From Pseudomonas juntendi (GTDB lineage: Bacteria > Pseudomonadota > Gammaproteobacteria > Pseudomonadales > Pseudomonadaceae): DNA of 35,971 bases. Where the stretch lies: assembly GCF_009932375.1 (NCBI RefSeq), contig NZ_BLJG01000007.1, positions 1 through 35,971 on the forward strand, in the 5' to 3' direction. Every line of letters starts with the position of its first letter. The stretch's first letter is position 1. Below the pieces are notes generated by a model that saw only the letters and a list, made by a program, of their open reading frames with translations, was not told the origin of the DNA and did no database searches. Of the stretch, positions 9,043 to 17,500 are shown piece after piece. The position numbers and the translations under genes are program-made.

Positions 9043-10943
9043 GGGTGCTCTGCCGATTCGTTAGGGGGCGAAACCAGGGGCAGGGCCAGGACGAAGGCGC
9101 TCCCGCCGGTGACGGGGTGCTCGACGTTGAGGCTGCCCTTGGCCGCAGCCGCAAGGCTCGCCGACAGGGTCAGGCCCAGGCCCAGGCCGTGTTCGCCCGG
9201 TTTGGTGGTGAAGAAAGGTTCAAACAGGTGCTTGCGCGCCTCGGCGTCGATGCCGTGGCCATTGTCACGCACCTGCAAACGGTATTTGTCGCCCTGCACT
9301 TCGCCCTCCAGCCACAGTTCGGGCTGTGGCTGCGCAGCCATGGCATCGAGGGCGTTGCCGATCAGGTTGACCAGGATTTGCTCCAGTCGGGTCTGGTCGA
9401 TGGCCAGTTGCTGGTCCTCGTAGTGGTTGTGCAGCTGCAAGTGGCAGGCGCTGATGCGGTTGCCCAGTACTTGCAAGGCGGCTTCAATCGCCTTGGCCAG
9501 GGAAGCCTGGCCACTGTCGTCGCTGCGCCGGGCGAACGAGCGCAGGCTGGCAGTGATGCGGCCCATGCGGTCAATCAGGTCGTTCATGGTGCGCAGGTTG
9601 GTGCTGGCGGTTTCCAGCGCCCCGCGTTCGAGGAAGCGCACCGTGTTGCCAGACAGCGTACGCAAGGCAGCCAGCGGCTGGTTCAGCTCGTGGGCGATGC
9701 TGGTGGACATCTGCCCGATGGCTGCCAGCTTGCCGGCCTGCACCAGCTCGTCCTGGGCGTGGCGCAGCGTTTGTTCGGCGTGCCGGCGCTCGCGAATCTG
9801 GCCTTTCAGGCGTTCGTTGCTGGCACGCAGGTCGGCGGTGCGTTCGGTAATCCGTCGCTCCAGCTGGCTGTTGGCTTCCTCCAGCGCCTCGCGTGCGGCC
9901 AGGCGGGTGGCGATGACTTTGCGCCGCTCGTTCCAGGCGATGCCGAGGATGGCCAGCAGGGCGAAGGCGACCCCCACCAGAATGCCCTGGACCATGGATT
10001 CGCGGCGCAGGTCCTGCAGCGGGGTGAGCAGGGTGAAATGCCAGGGCGTGTCGACCAGCCGGCGGGTCTGGGCCAGGTAGGCCACTTCGTGGGGCTCGCC
10101 GTGGGCAGTCTCGCTGTTGGCGGGGAAGGTCAGTTTTTCCACGCCATCGGCCAGGGTCTCGCGGGCCAGGGGCTGCAACTCGTTCAACGGCCACCAGTAA
10201 TACTGCAGGCTGCGCGCCAGCCGTTCCTTGGTTTGCGCGGTCAGCGGGCGTACCGACTTCAGGCGCCTGGCAGGGTCGCTGGAAAGGATGATGATGCCGT
10301 TCTCGTCGCTGACGAATGCCTCCAGGCGCGCCCGCTGCCAACGCTCTTCCAGGGTATCCAGGCGTACCTTGATCACTGCCACGCCAATGATCTTGCCGTG
10401 TTCCTCCAGCCCGTGGGCCAAGTAGTAGCCAGCCTCGCCCGTGGTACTGCCGATGCCGTAGAAGCGCCCAGGTTCGCCGCGTACGGCAGTCTGGAAATAG
10501 GCGCGGAACGACAGGTCTTCGCCCAGGAACGAATCGGCATCGCGCCAGTTGCTGGTGGCCTGGACCCGGCCATTGGTATCGAGCACGAAAATTGCCCGGC
10601 TGCGGCTGCGCCGGTTCAGGCCTTCGAGGTATTCGTTGACCGCCTGGCGCGAACCGCCATCCGGGTCGGTGAGCAGGTGCGAGACGCTGTCTTCCAGCTC
10701 CAGCAGGCTCGGCAGGTAGGTGTATTTGCTGATCTCGCTTTCGACCGTGCGCGCGTGCAGCTCCAGCTGGCGTTCACCGTTTTCGCTGAGGGTGCGGATA
10801 CCGTTGCTCTCGCTGATCAGGTAGCCAGCCATACCCAGGCCGACCATCAGCAAAATGATCAGTGGTGGCAGCAGCAATTGGCGGAGCAGGCGGGATTTCA
10901 CGGCAGGCTTGGCAGGGAGAAGAAGCGAAGGATCGCATTTCAT
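9039..10943 (-). CDS. aauS: Sensor histidine kinase AauS
   Basis: This 634-aa inner-membrane kinase is of the DctB type. A first transmembrane helix (LLLPPLIILLMVGLGMAGYL) is followed by a periplasmic sensor region of about 260 residues, then a second helix (ILVGVAFALLAILGI). A coiled-coil linker leads into the kinase core: H box IAHELNQPLAAL with H418, N box LVNLIGNALDAM, and G boxes DNGHGID and GLGLGLTLS. It presumably senses glutamate, aspartate or their amides and phosphorylates AauR, as reported for the KT2440 pair. ATG 10943 has AAGG 8 bases upstream; a TTG 63 bases earlier is a weaker candidate. Only 73 bases separate it from aatP, so read-through from the transporter operon is possible. 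Confidence 0.91.
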   Translation of the reverse strand: MKCDPSLLLPAKPAVKSRLLRQLLLPPLIILLMVGLGMAGYLISESNGIRTLSENGERQLELHARTVESEISKYTYLPSLLELEDSVSHLLTDPDGGSRQAVNEYLEGLNRRSRSRAIFVLDTNGRVQATSNWRDADSFLGEDLSFRAYFQTAVRGEPGRFYGIGSTTGEAGYYLAHGLEEHGKIIGVAVIKVRLDTLEERWQRARLEAFVSDENGIIILSSDPARRLKSVRPLTAQTKERLARSLQYYWWPLNELQPLARETLADGVEKLTFPANSETAHGEPHEVAYLAQTRRLVDTPWHFTLLTPLQDLRRESMVQGILVGVAFALLAILGIAWNERRKVIATRLAAREALEEANSQLERRITERTADLRASNERLKGQIRERRHAEQTLRHAQDELVQAGKLAAIGQMSTSIAHELNQPLAALRTLSGNTVRFLERGALETASTNLRTMNDLIDRMGRITASLRSFARRSDDSGQASLAKAIEAALQVLGNRISACHLQLHNHYEDQQLAIDQTRLEQILVNLIGNALDAMAAQPQPELWLEGEVQGDKYRLQVRDNGHGIDAEARKHLFEPFFTTKPGEHGLGLGLTLSASLAAAAKGSLNVEHPVTGGSAFVLALPLVSPPNESAEHP

Positions 10944-11016
10944 CACAGTGGCCTTGTCACGACCAGCGCCTGCTGCCCGATTGGGCAGCGGCGCCGACCG
11001 GTTCAATGAAGCAAAA

Positions 11017-11751
11017 TCAGTGTTGCAGGATCTTGCTGAGGAAGTGCTGGGTGCGTTCGTGGCGGGCAGTCGGGTCGCCGAAGAACGCCTCCTTCTGGCA
11101 GTCTTCGATGATGTGGCCCTTGTCCATGAAGATCACGCGGTTGGCCACTTTGCGGGCGAAGCCCATTTCGTGGGTCACGCACATCATGGTCATGCCCTCG
11201 TGGGCAAGCTCCACCATCACGTCCAGTACTTCGTTGACCATCTCCGGGTCCAGCGCCGAAGTCGGCTCGTCGAACAGCATGACGATCGGGTCCATCGACA
11301 GTGCACGGGCAATCGCCACGCGCTGTTGCTGGCCACCCGACAGCTGGCCCGGGTGCTTCTTGGCATGGGCGCCAAGGCCGACGCGGTCGAGCAGGGCCAG
11401 GCCTTTCTTGGTGGCCTCCGCCTCACTGCGGCCCAGTACCTTGCGCTGGGCGATGGTCAGGTTTTCGGTGATGCTCAGATGGGGGAACAGTTCGAAGTGC
11501 TGGAACACCATGCCCACCCGCGAACGCAGCTTCGGCAGGTTGGTCTTGGGGTCGGCGATCGAGGTGCCATCAACCACGATATCGCCTTTCTGGAACGGCT
11601 CCAGGGCATTGACGCACTTGATGAGGGTGGACTTGCCCGAACCCGATGGGCCGCACACCACCACCACTTCACCTTTCTTGACCTCGGTGCTGCAGTCGGT
11701 CAGTACCTGGAAGTCCCCGTACCACTTGTTGACGTTCTTGATGGAAATCAT
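11017..11751 (-). CDS. aatP: Acidic amino acid ABC transporter, ATP-binding subunit AatP
   Basis: This 244-aa ATPase belongs to the polar amino acid uptake family (GlnQ/GltL type). It has Walker [10 protein letters not shown] (residues 34-42), signature LSGGQQQR, Walker [15 protein letters not shown] and the H-loop CVTHEMGFA. It forms the cytosolic motor dimer for the AatQ/AatM permease. The start at 11751 has AAGGA 7 bases upstream, and its ATG overlaps the aatM stop codon by 4 bases, so it is translationally coupled. The same subunits are often called GltL in databases. Confidence 0.95.
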   Translation of the reverse strand: MISIKNVNKWYGDFQVLTDCSTEVKKGEVVVVCGPSGSGKSTLIKCVNALEPFQKGDIVVDGTSIADPKTNLPKLRSRVGMVFQHFELFPHLSITENLTIAQRKVLGRSEAEATKKGLALLDRVGLGAHAKKHPGQLSGGQQQRVAIARALSMDPIVMLFDEPTSALDPEMVNEVLDVMVELAHEGMTMMCVTHEMGFARKVANRVIFMDKGHIIEDCQKEAFFGDPTARHERTQHFLSKILQH

Positions 11752-12419
11752 ACGGTGATCCTTTTTTGCAGGCGCTTGACCAGCCACGAAGCGGAGAAGC
11801 TGATGAGGAAGTACACGACCCCGGCGAAGATCAGGAACTCATGGGAGCGCCCGATGATGTCGCCGTTGGAGCGTGCCGAGTTGAGGAAGTCCACCAGGCC
11901 CACGGTGTAGACCAGCGAGGTATCCTGGAACAGGATGATGCTCTGTTGCAGCAACAGCGGGGTCATCTTGCGAAACGCCTGCGGCAGGATGATCAGGCGC
12001 ATGGTCTGGCTGTAGGTCATGCCCAGGGCCTGGGCGGCGCCCATCTGGCCCTTGGAGATCGATTGCACGCCGGCGCGGACGATTTCACAGAAGTAGGCGG
12101 CTTCGAACATCATGAACGCCACCACGCACGAGGTGAAGGCACCCACCGGGGTGTCCTCGCCGGTGATCCAGCGCAGAACGAACGGTACCGCCAGGTAGAA
12201 CCAGGTGATCACCAGCAGCAGCGGGATCGAGCGGAAATAGTTGACGTATGCCCCGGCCAGCCGCGACAGCAGCTTGCTCGATGACAGCCGCATGAGCGCC
12301 AGGATGGTGCCCAGCACGATACCGCCCACCACACCCATGACCATCAGTTGCAAGGTCATGAGCATGCCTTCCCACAGGGCGGGCAGGGCCGGGATGATTT
12401 CGCTGAAATCCATGTCCAT
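11748..12419 (-). CDS. aatM: Acidic amino acid ABC transporter, permease AatM
   Basis: This 223-aa integral membrane protein is of the HisM/GltK family. It shows several hydrophobic helices (for example [21 protein letters not shown]) and the EAA-type cytosolic loop [23 protein letters not shown] (split here by the E-x-x-R-A and G-Q-x-x-A-A-x-A-L-G residues), which docks on the ATPase. Its ATG directly follows the TAA of aatQ without a spacer and uses the G-rich run at the end of aatQ as ribosome-binding site. It pairs with AatQ to form the channel. The database synonym is gltK. Confidence 0.94.
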   Translation of the reverse strand: MDMDFSEIIPALPALWEGMLMTLQLMVMGVVGGIVLGTILALMRLSSSKLLSRLAGAYVNYFRSIPLLLVITWFYLAVPFVLRWITGEDTPVGAFTSCVVAFMMFEAAYFCEIVRAGVQSISKGQMGAAQALGMTYSQTMRLIILPQAFRKMTPLLLQQSIILFQDTSLVYTVGLVDFLNSARSNGDIIGRSHEFLIFAGVVYFLISFSASWLVKRLQKRITV

Positions 12420-13166
12420 TTACTTGCCCCCCACGGAAATCAGGCCAGGCACGGCGACTTTCTTCTCGACCATGCGCATCAGCAGCATCAGCCCCATGTT
12501 CAGGGTGAAGTAGATCAGCGTGGCCAGGGTGAACGCCTCGAACAGGTTGGCGGAAAATTCGGCGGTCTGTTTGGTTTGCGCCAGCAGCTCCATCAGGCCG
12601 ATCAGCGAGGCCACCGAGGAGTTCTTGAACACGTTGAGAAATTCGGAGGTGAGCGGCGGAATGATGATCCGGTAGGCCTGGGGCAGCAGCACGTTGGTGT
12701 AGATCTGCGGCAGGCTGAAACCCATGGCGCGGGCCGCGGATTCCTGGCCGCGCGGCAGCGCCTGGATGCCGGTGCGCACTTGCTCGCAGACACGGGCGGC
12801 AGTGAACAGGCCCAGGCAGATGACCACACTGATCAGCGCCGAGGTGGTCGGGTTGAGGTCTTGCTTGAACCATTCCTGCAGGCCTTCGGGCAGCAGGTCT
12901 GGCACCAGGAAGTACCAGATGAACAGCTGCACCAGCAGCGGCACATTGCGGAACAGCTCCACGTAGATGGTGGCGATGCCCGATACCAGGCGGTTCGGCA
13001 CGGTGCGCATGACGCCGAGCACCGAGCCCAGCAGCAAGGCGATGATCCAGGCGGAGATGGCGATGGCGATGGTCCAGCCCAGGCCGGTGATGTACCAGTC
13101 GAGATAAGTCTCGCTGCCCACGCCGGTGGACTTGAAGAACACGCTCCAGTCCCAGTTGTAATTCAT
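12420..13166 (-). CDS. aatQ: Acidic amino acid ABC transporter, permease AatQ
   Basis: This 248-aa permease of the HisQ/GltJ family has a membrane helix near residues 30-54 (WTIAIAISAWIIALLLGSVL). The EAA loop reads CEQVRTGIQALPRGQESAARAMG with the conserved G and A positions. A short N-terminal periplasmic stretch (NYNWDWSVFFKS) is typical of GltJ proteins. ATG 13166 is preceded by a purine-rich GAGGGGAAA. It is the first permease gene after the binding-protein gene; the 143-bp gap between them holds a strong stem-loop, which fits higher expression of the binding protein. Confidence 0.94.
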   Translation of the reverse strand: MNYNWDWSVFFKSTGVGSETYLDWYITGLGWTIAIAISAWIIALLLGSVLGVMRTVPNRLVSGIATIYVELFRNVPLLVQLFIWYFLVPDLLPEGLQEWFKQDLNPTTSALISVVICLGLFTAARVCEQVRTGIQALPRGQESAARAMGFSLPQIYTNVLLPQAYRIIIPPLTSEFLNVFKNSSVASLIGLMELLAQTKQTAEFSANLFEAFTLATLIYFTLNMGLMLLMRMVEKKVAVPGLISVGGK

Positions 13167-13208
13167 CGGGATTTCCCCTCAGACGGTTGTTTCACGGGCA
13201 CCTTGGTA

Positions 13209-13237
13209 CATCCGGGGGCGCTGGGCGCCCTCGGATG
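13209..13237. promoter_or_regulatory. Intercistronic stem-loop between aatJ and aatQ
   Basis: CATCCG (13209-13214) and GGGCGC (13216-13221) pair with GCGCCC (13225-13230) and CGGATG (13232-13237), with one unpaired position and a 3-base loop. There is no T-run, so it is more likely an RNA-stabilising or processing hairpin after the aatJ stop codon than a full terminator. Confidence 0.6.
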
Positions 13238-13309
13238 AAAGGTTAGACACTAATGAGTGGCCTGCAGGGTTTGATTCGTGCTGTCGAGCACCAGGCCGTT
13301 ATCTGAGGA

Positions 13310-14227
13310 TCAGGACTGCTTCTCGTCCGCGGCCTTGTCGGTAGGCTCGGCGATCAGTTTTTTCAGCTCATCGCTCATCGGGAACTGCAGGTTCAGGCCT
13401 TTTGGCGGGATCGGTTGCTGGAACCACTTGTCGTAGCTCTTGTTGACTTCGCCCGACTTGAAATAGGCAACGATGGCATCGTCGACCGCTTTCTTGAACG
13501 CCTCGTCACCCTTGCGCACCATGCAGCCGTAGATTTCATACGACTGCGGGGTACCGGTGATGACCCAGTCTGCCGGCTTGCGCGCCTTGGCCATTTCACC
13601 GGCGAGCAGGGCGTCGTCCATCATGAAGGCTACGGCGCGGCCGCTTTCGAGCATGTTGAAGGCTTCACCGTGGTCCTTGGCGGAAATCACGTTCATCTTC
13701 ATCTGCTTGTCGGCGTTCATCGCCTTGAGAATGCGCTCGGAGGTGGTGCCGGCGGTGGTCACCACGTTCTTGCCAGCCAGGTCCGGGAAGTCCTTGTATG
13801 CAGGTTGACCGTCCTTGACCTTGGTCAGCAGGCGGGTACCGACTTCGAAGATGCCGACCGAGAAGCCGACTTGCTGCTGGCGCTCGACGTTGTTGGTGGT
13901 GGAGCCGCATTCCAGGTCGACGGTGCCGTTTTGCACCAGCGGGATACGGGTCTGCGAGGTGACCAGGTTGTAGCGGACCTTGATGTCCGTGCCCAGTTGT
14001 TTTTTCAGGGCATCGACGACAGCCAGCTGAATGTCATGCGAGTAGCCCACGGGCTCGGGTTTGCCGGCCAGGTAGGAAAATGGAATGGAAGAGTCGCGGT
14101 GGCCCAGGGTGATGGTGCCCGAGTCCTTGATCTTCTTGAGGGTGCCGGTCAGTTCTTCGGCCATGGCTGGCGAAGCAATGATCGCAGCGGCAATGGTGGC
14201 GCCCAACAGATGACGAACGATACGCAT
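13310..14227 (-). CDS. aatJ: Glutamate/aspartate periplasmic binding protein AatJ
   Basis: This 305-aa solute-binding protein belongs to family 3 (SBP_bac_3). The N-terminus is a signal peptide (MRIVRHLLGATIAAAIIASP) with probable cleavage after AMA, giving a mature protein that begins EELTGTLKK. The phrase ITLGHRDSSIPFSYL is typical of GltI-type binding proteins; the arginine fits recognition of the ligand carboxylate. The start at 14227 has an excellent GAGGAAA ribosome-binding site; longer in-frame forms would bury the signal peptide. It is the first gene of the aatJQMP operon, behind a sigma-54 promoter. KT2440 AatJ was reported to bind glutamate and aspartate; for this copy that is inferred. 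Confidence 0.95.
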   Translation of the reverse strand: MRIVRHLLGATIAAAIIASPAMAEELTGTLKKIKDSGTITLGHRDSSIPFSYLAGKPEPVGYSHDIQLAVVDALKKQLGTDIKVRYNLVTSQTRIPLVQNGTVDLECGSTTNNVERQQQVGFSVGIFEVGTRLLTKVKDGQPAYKDFPDLAGKNVVTTAGTTSERILKAMNADKQMKMNVISAKDHGEAFNMLESGRAVAFMMDDALLAGEMAKARKPADWVITGTPQSYEIYGCMVRKGDEAFKKAVDDAIVAYFKSGEVNKSYDKWFQQPIPPKGLNLQFPMSDELKKLIAEPTDKAADEKQS

Positions 14228-14328
14228 CAAATTTTCCTCGACGTGTTTGTTTTTTTTATGGAGCCGTTGGCGGACTCTTTCGTTCAACGAATACAGCGAA
14301 GCGCTGTGCATTCGATTGAAGAGTGTAG

Positions 14329-14344
14329 AGCATGAGTCGTGCCA
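14329..14344 (-). promoter_or_regulatory. Sigma-54 (-24/-12) promoter of aatJQMP
   Basis: On the minus strand the sequence is TGGCACGACTCATGCT. It matches TGGCACG-N4-TTGCW with one mismatch and has exactly 10 bases between the GG and GC dinucleotides. Transcription should begin near 14318, leaving a leader of about 90 nt before the aatJ ATG. Confidence 0.82.
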
Positions 14345-14420
14345 AACGGGTTTGACGAGCAAAAAACCTGATCGTCCGGGCGCTCGGGGCCCTGGCGGAG
14401 TGCGTCTACCTCGGGCTTTC

Positions 14421-14436
14421 GTTCGGTTTTCCGAAC
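14421..14436. promoter_or_regulatory. AauR binding site 1 (upstream activating sequence)
   Basis: GTTCGGTTTTCCGAAC is a perfect inverted repeat with 6-bp arms. It matches TTCGG-N4-CCGAA, the consensus I recall for AauR in P. putida. It lies about 85 bp upstream of the -24 element, a usual distance for an RpoN activator. Confidence 0.75.
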
Positions 14437-14453
14437 TATCCTGGTTGCTACGG

Positions 14454-14465
14454 TCGGAAAACCGA
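14454..14465. promoter_or_regulatory. AauR binding site 2
   Basis: TCGGAAAACCGA repeats the core of site 1 with 4-bp arms. The centres of the two sites are 31 bp apart, close to three helical turns, so two AauR dimers could sit on the same DNA face. The site is also only 112 bp from the start of the divergent NEL/LRR gene. Confidence 0.65.
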
Positions 14466-14577
14466 TTGTTTGCTCAGGCGGGCTCGCTGCACGAACCCAG
14501 GTTGGGGCTATGGGTGTACCTCAGCCTCTGGCTGGAGGGCTGGTTGACTCGGCGCCCTTGTCGCTGGAGCTGAACCG

Positions 14578-17500
14578 ATGACCGAGCCATTGTTTCCCGC
14601 TGAATCGATCGATACCCTGATTGCCCGGCGCCTGCCTGCATGGCTGGTGGCCCATGGCAATATCGACTGGCTGCTTGCCTTGCGCCGCGCGCTGCACGCC
14701 CAGGAAGAAGCGACCCATTCGCTGTACCGAATCCTGCAAGCCATTCCGGCATTGGATGAGTTCGCAGCTACCCGTTTGAACCAGGTATTGAACCGTGCCG
14801 ACCTGACGATCACGGACTTGCGCCGTAGCCATGTGGGTATCGAGCGCACCGTTACATTGCCGCCGATGGCGCCGGGGTGGCCCATTCGCCGGCACATGCA
14901 ACGATCTTCCACGCCGTTGCTGGCGGCGGTACTGCACAATTTCCATATCGTCGACACGCGCCCGTCGCCCAGCCGCCGGGGCTGGCTACTGGACGCAAAG
15001 GGCGAGCACGTGCCGGTGGGTTACGAGGTATTCGCCGGGCGCTGCCGCGAGGCCGATGTGGGCGGGCGCTACCAGGCCATCTTGCGCCAGTGCCTGGCGC
15101 CGGACGATGCCCCAGGTGCTGCACCTGGCTCGGCCAAGGCCGCTGTACACCGGTGTTTCGAGGAAAACGCCCGCGCCGACCTGGAAGTGGCAGTGCGCTG
15201 CGCATTGCTCAAAGGTGACTTGGACGAGAACAGCTACCGCTTGCTGTTGCCCTGTATTACCGCCTTACCCACGGTGCCGGCGGTGCCGGGTGAGGTCGCA
15301 CCACGCCAGTTGTACCTGCTGGGCAAATGTGTGCGAGGCGTGGTGACACTGGAGCTGCGGCCGGCGGTGGGTGCGGACCTGCAGGGTGTATGCGTCTGGG
15401 TACCGAATGACCCGCAGTCTCCGGTTCGCGTCTATCGGTCCTGGGAAGACGTGTTCCGGGCATTGGCCCGGCGCCTGACGACGGCACCCTACCGCCGGTT
15501 CTTCAGCCGCTTCATCAGCGAGCGCGACCGGGTTGGCTTTCAGCAACTGCTCGAGGAGCGGATAGAGGCAAGTGCGGCGCACCAGGTGCCTGAGCTCGAT
15601 GGCAGGCACCTGGCCATCGACACATCGCTGTTCAGCCATCTGCGTGGGTTGCAGATAGACAAACTGCTCGATGATGCCCACGTGCTGGCCGTACCTACCG
15701 CAGACCTCGATGAACAGGAGCGCGATGCTCGGCTGCACGCCTATCGGGAACTGGGCCTGAACCTCTTGAACCTGGCAGGCATGTTCGTTCCGGTGCTGGG
15801 CGAGGGCTTGTTGGCCTACACGGCGGTGGAGTTGGCCGGGGAAGTGTACGAAGGCTACCAGGACTGGCGTATCGGCGACCGGCAGGGTGCCATGGATCAT
15901 GTGTTCGGTGTTGCGCAAACCGTGATTGCGGGTGCGCTGATCGCCACCGGGGCTTCCGTGGTGCGGCACTACCTGCAGCGCGTGCCGTTCGTGGACGCGC
16001 TGCAGCCGATGCGTGACCAGGCCGGAAAGGCTGGTTTGGTTGCAGCGAACTTGCCGGGGTATTCGATTGACTGGAGCCCTGGAGATGACCTGCATGAGTG
16101 GGTATGGCACCTGGACGGGGCCATGTACCGGGTGAGCGAGGATCCGGTGCATGGCAGCACGCGAATTCGCCACGCATCGCGTGGCGAAGCCTGGCAGCCC
16201 AGGCTCGAAAGTAACGGTGGCGATGGTTGGCGCCATGAGCTGGAGCGGCCAGGGGACTGGCAGGGGGCCGGCCAGTTGGTCAGGCGGCTGAGTTCAAGGC
16301 TTGCCGGCGTACCCGATGCCGCTGCGGATTACCTGTTGCAGGCCACGGGGTTGAGTGAAGCCCGGCTGCGGCGCCTGCATCTGGAACAGGTGGATGCCCC
16401 GGCACGGCTGTATGATGCGCTGGATGTCTACCGGGCCCATGAGCGCTTCCCCGACCTGGCCGGCCCGGCCTTGGAGCAGCAGCTTGCCGATAGCGTGGCG
16501 GAGCACGGCAGCAGCCTGTTGGCCAGGGCGTTCCCCGGTTTGTCGAGGCGTCAGCTGGTTGAGTTGATGGCGCAGTGCAGCGGCGTCGAGCGGGAGCAAT
16601 TGCTGGAACGGCAACGCATGCCGTTGGCGCTGGCCGAGCGGGCACGCTGGCAACTGCGTGAACGCCGGCTGGACCGCGCGTGTGCCGGCTTGTACCTGCC
16701 GCGTGCAGTCAACGCCGACAGCGAGCGGATCGCTTTCGGGGTCTTGGGTGAACGGCTTGCCTGGCCGCCGACGCTAAGGCTGGAGCTTCGTGAGCGCACT
16801 GCGCGGGGGGCGCTGCTGGCCAGTGCCGGCAGTGAGGGCGCCGAGCAGGTGCAATACATCTTCAGGCGCGGCGACGGTTACCGCAGTTCACGATCGGCGC
16901 GTTCCCACAGCTTGCAGTGGGCATTGCTGACGAGTCTGGATGAGGCGCAGTTGGCAGAGCTGGGCAATGGTGGCCTGGGTGAAGAAGCCTTCGGCCAGTG
17001 GTTGTTGCGCAGTGCCGCAAGTGACCGGGAACAGGCCGCCACATGGTGCGGCATGCAGCCTGTGCACAGCGCCTTCCGCCCACCCCGGCGTTTCGGCGAT
17101 GGGCGCCTGGGTTACCCCCTCAGCGGGCGCGGAAGCGGCGAACGGCAAGCAATCCGGCGGGGCATTCAGCAGATTTTTCCCACCCTGAGCGACGATGAGA
17201 TACAGGCCTACCTGCTGAACGTCAACGATGGAGATGCAGGGTTGTGGGAGCACTACACGCAACTGCAAGAGCACCTGGCACAGCTGCGCACTTGCTTGCG
17301 CCAGTGGCGCCAGGCCGCCAGCAACCCGCTGCAGGGCGTGAGGCGACGTCGGTTGGAGACCGCCCTGCGCCGCTGCTGGAGGCGCAAGGTGGTCAATGTA
17401 TCGGGCGATTACGTACTGGACCTGGATGGCGAGCACTTCGGCAGCTTGCCACAGCTTCCGCAGGGCATCCGTTTCGATCATGTCAAACGTTTGTACCTTC

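Noticed and set aside
9045..11009. A 654-codon open frame on the plus strand opposite aauS
   Set aside because: It spans the sensor kinase gene almost exactly and its translation is low-complexity (Gln, Ala, Val-rich), as expected for a shadow frame.
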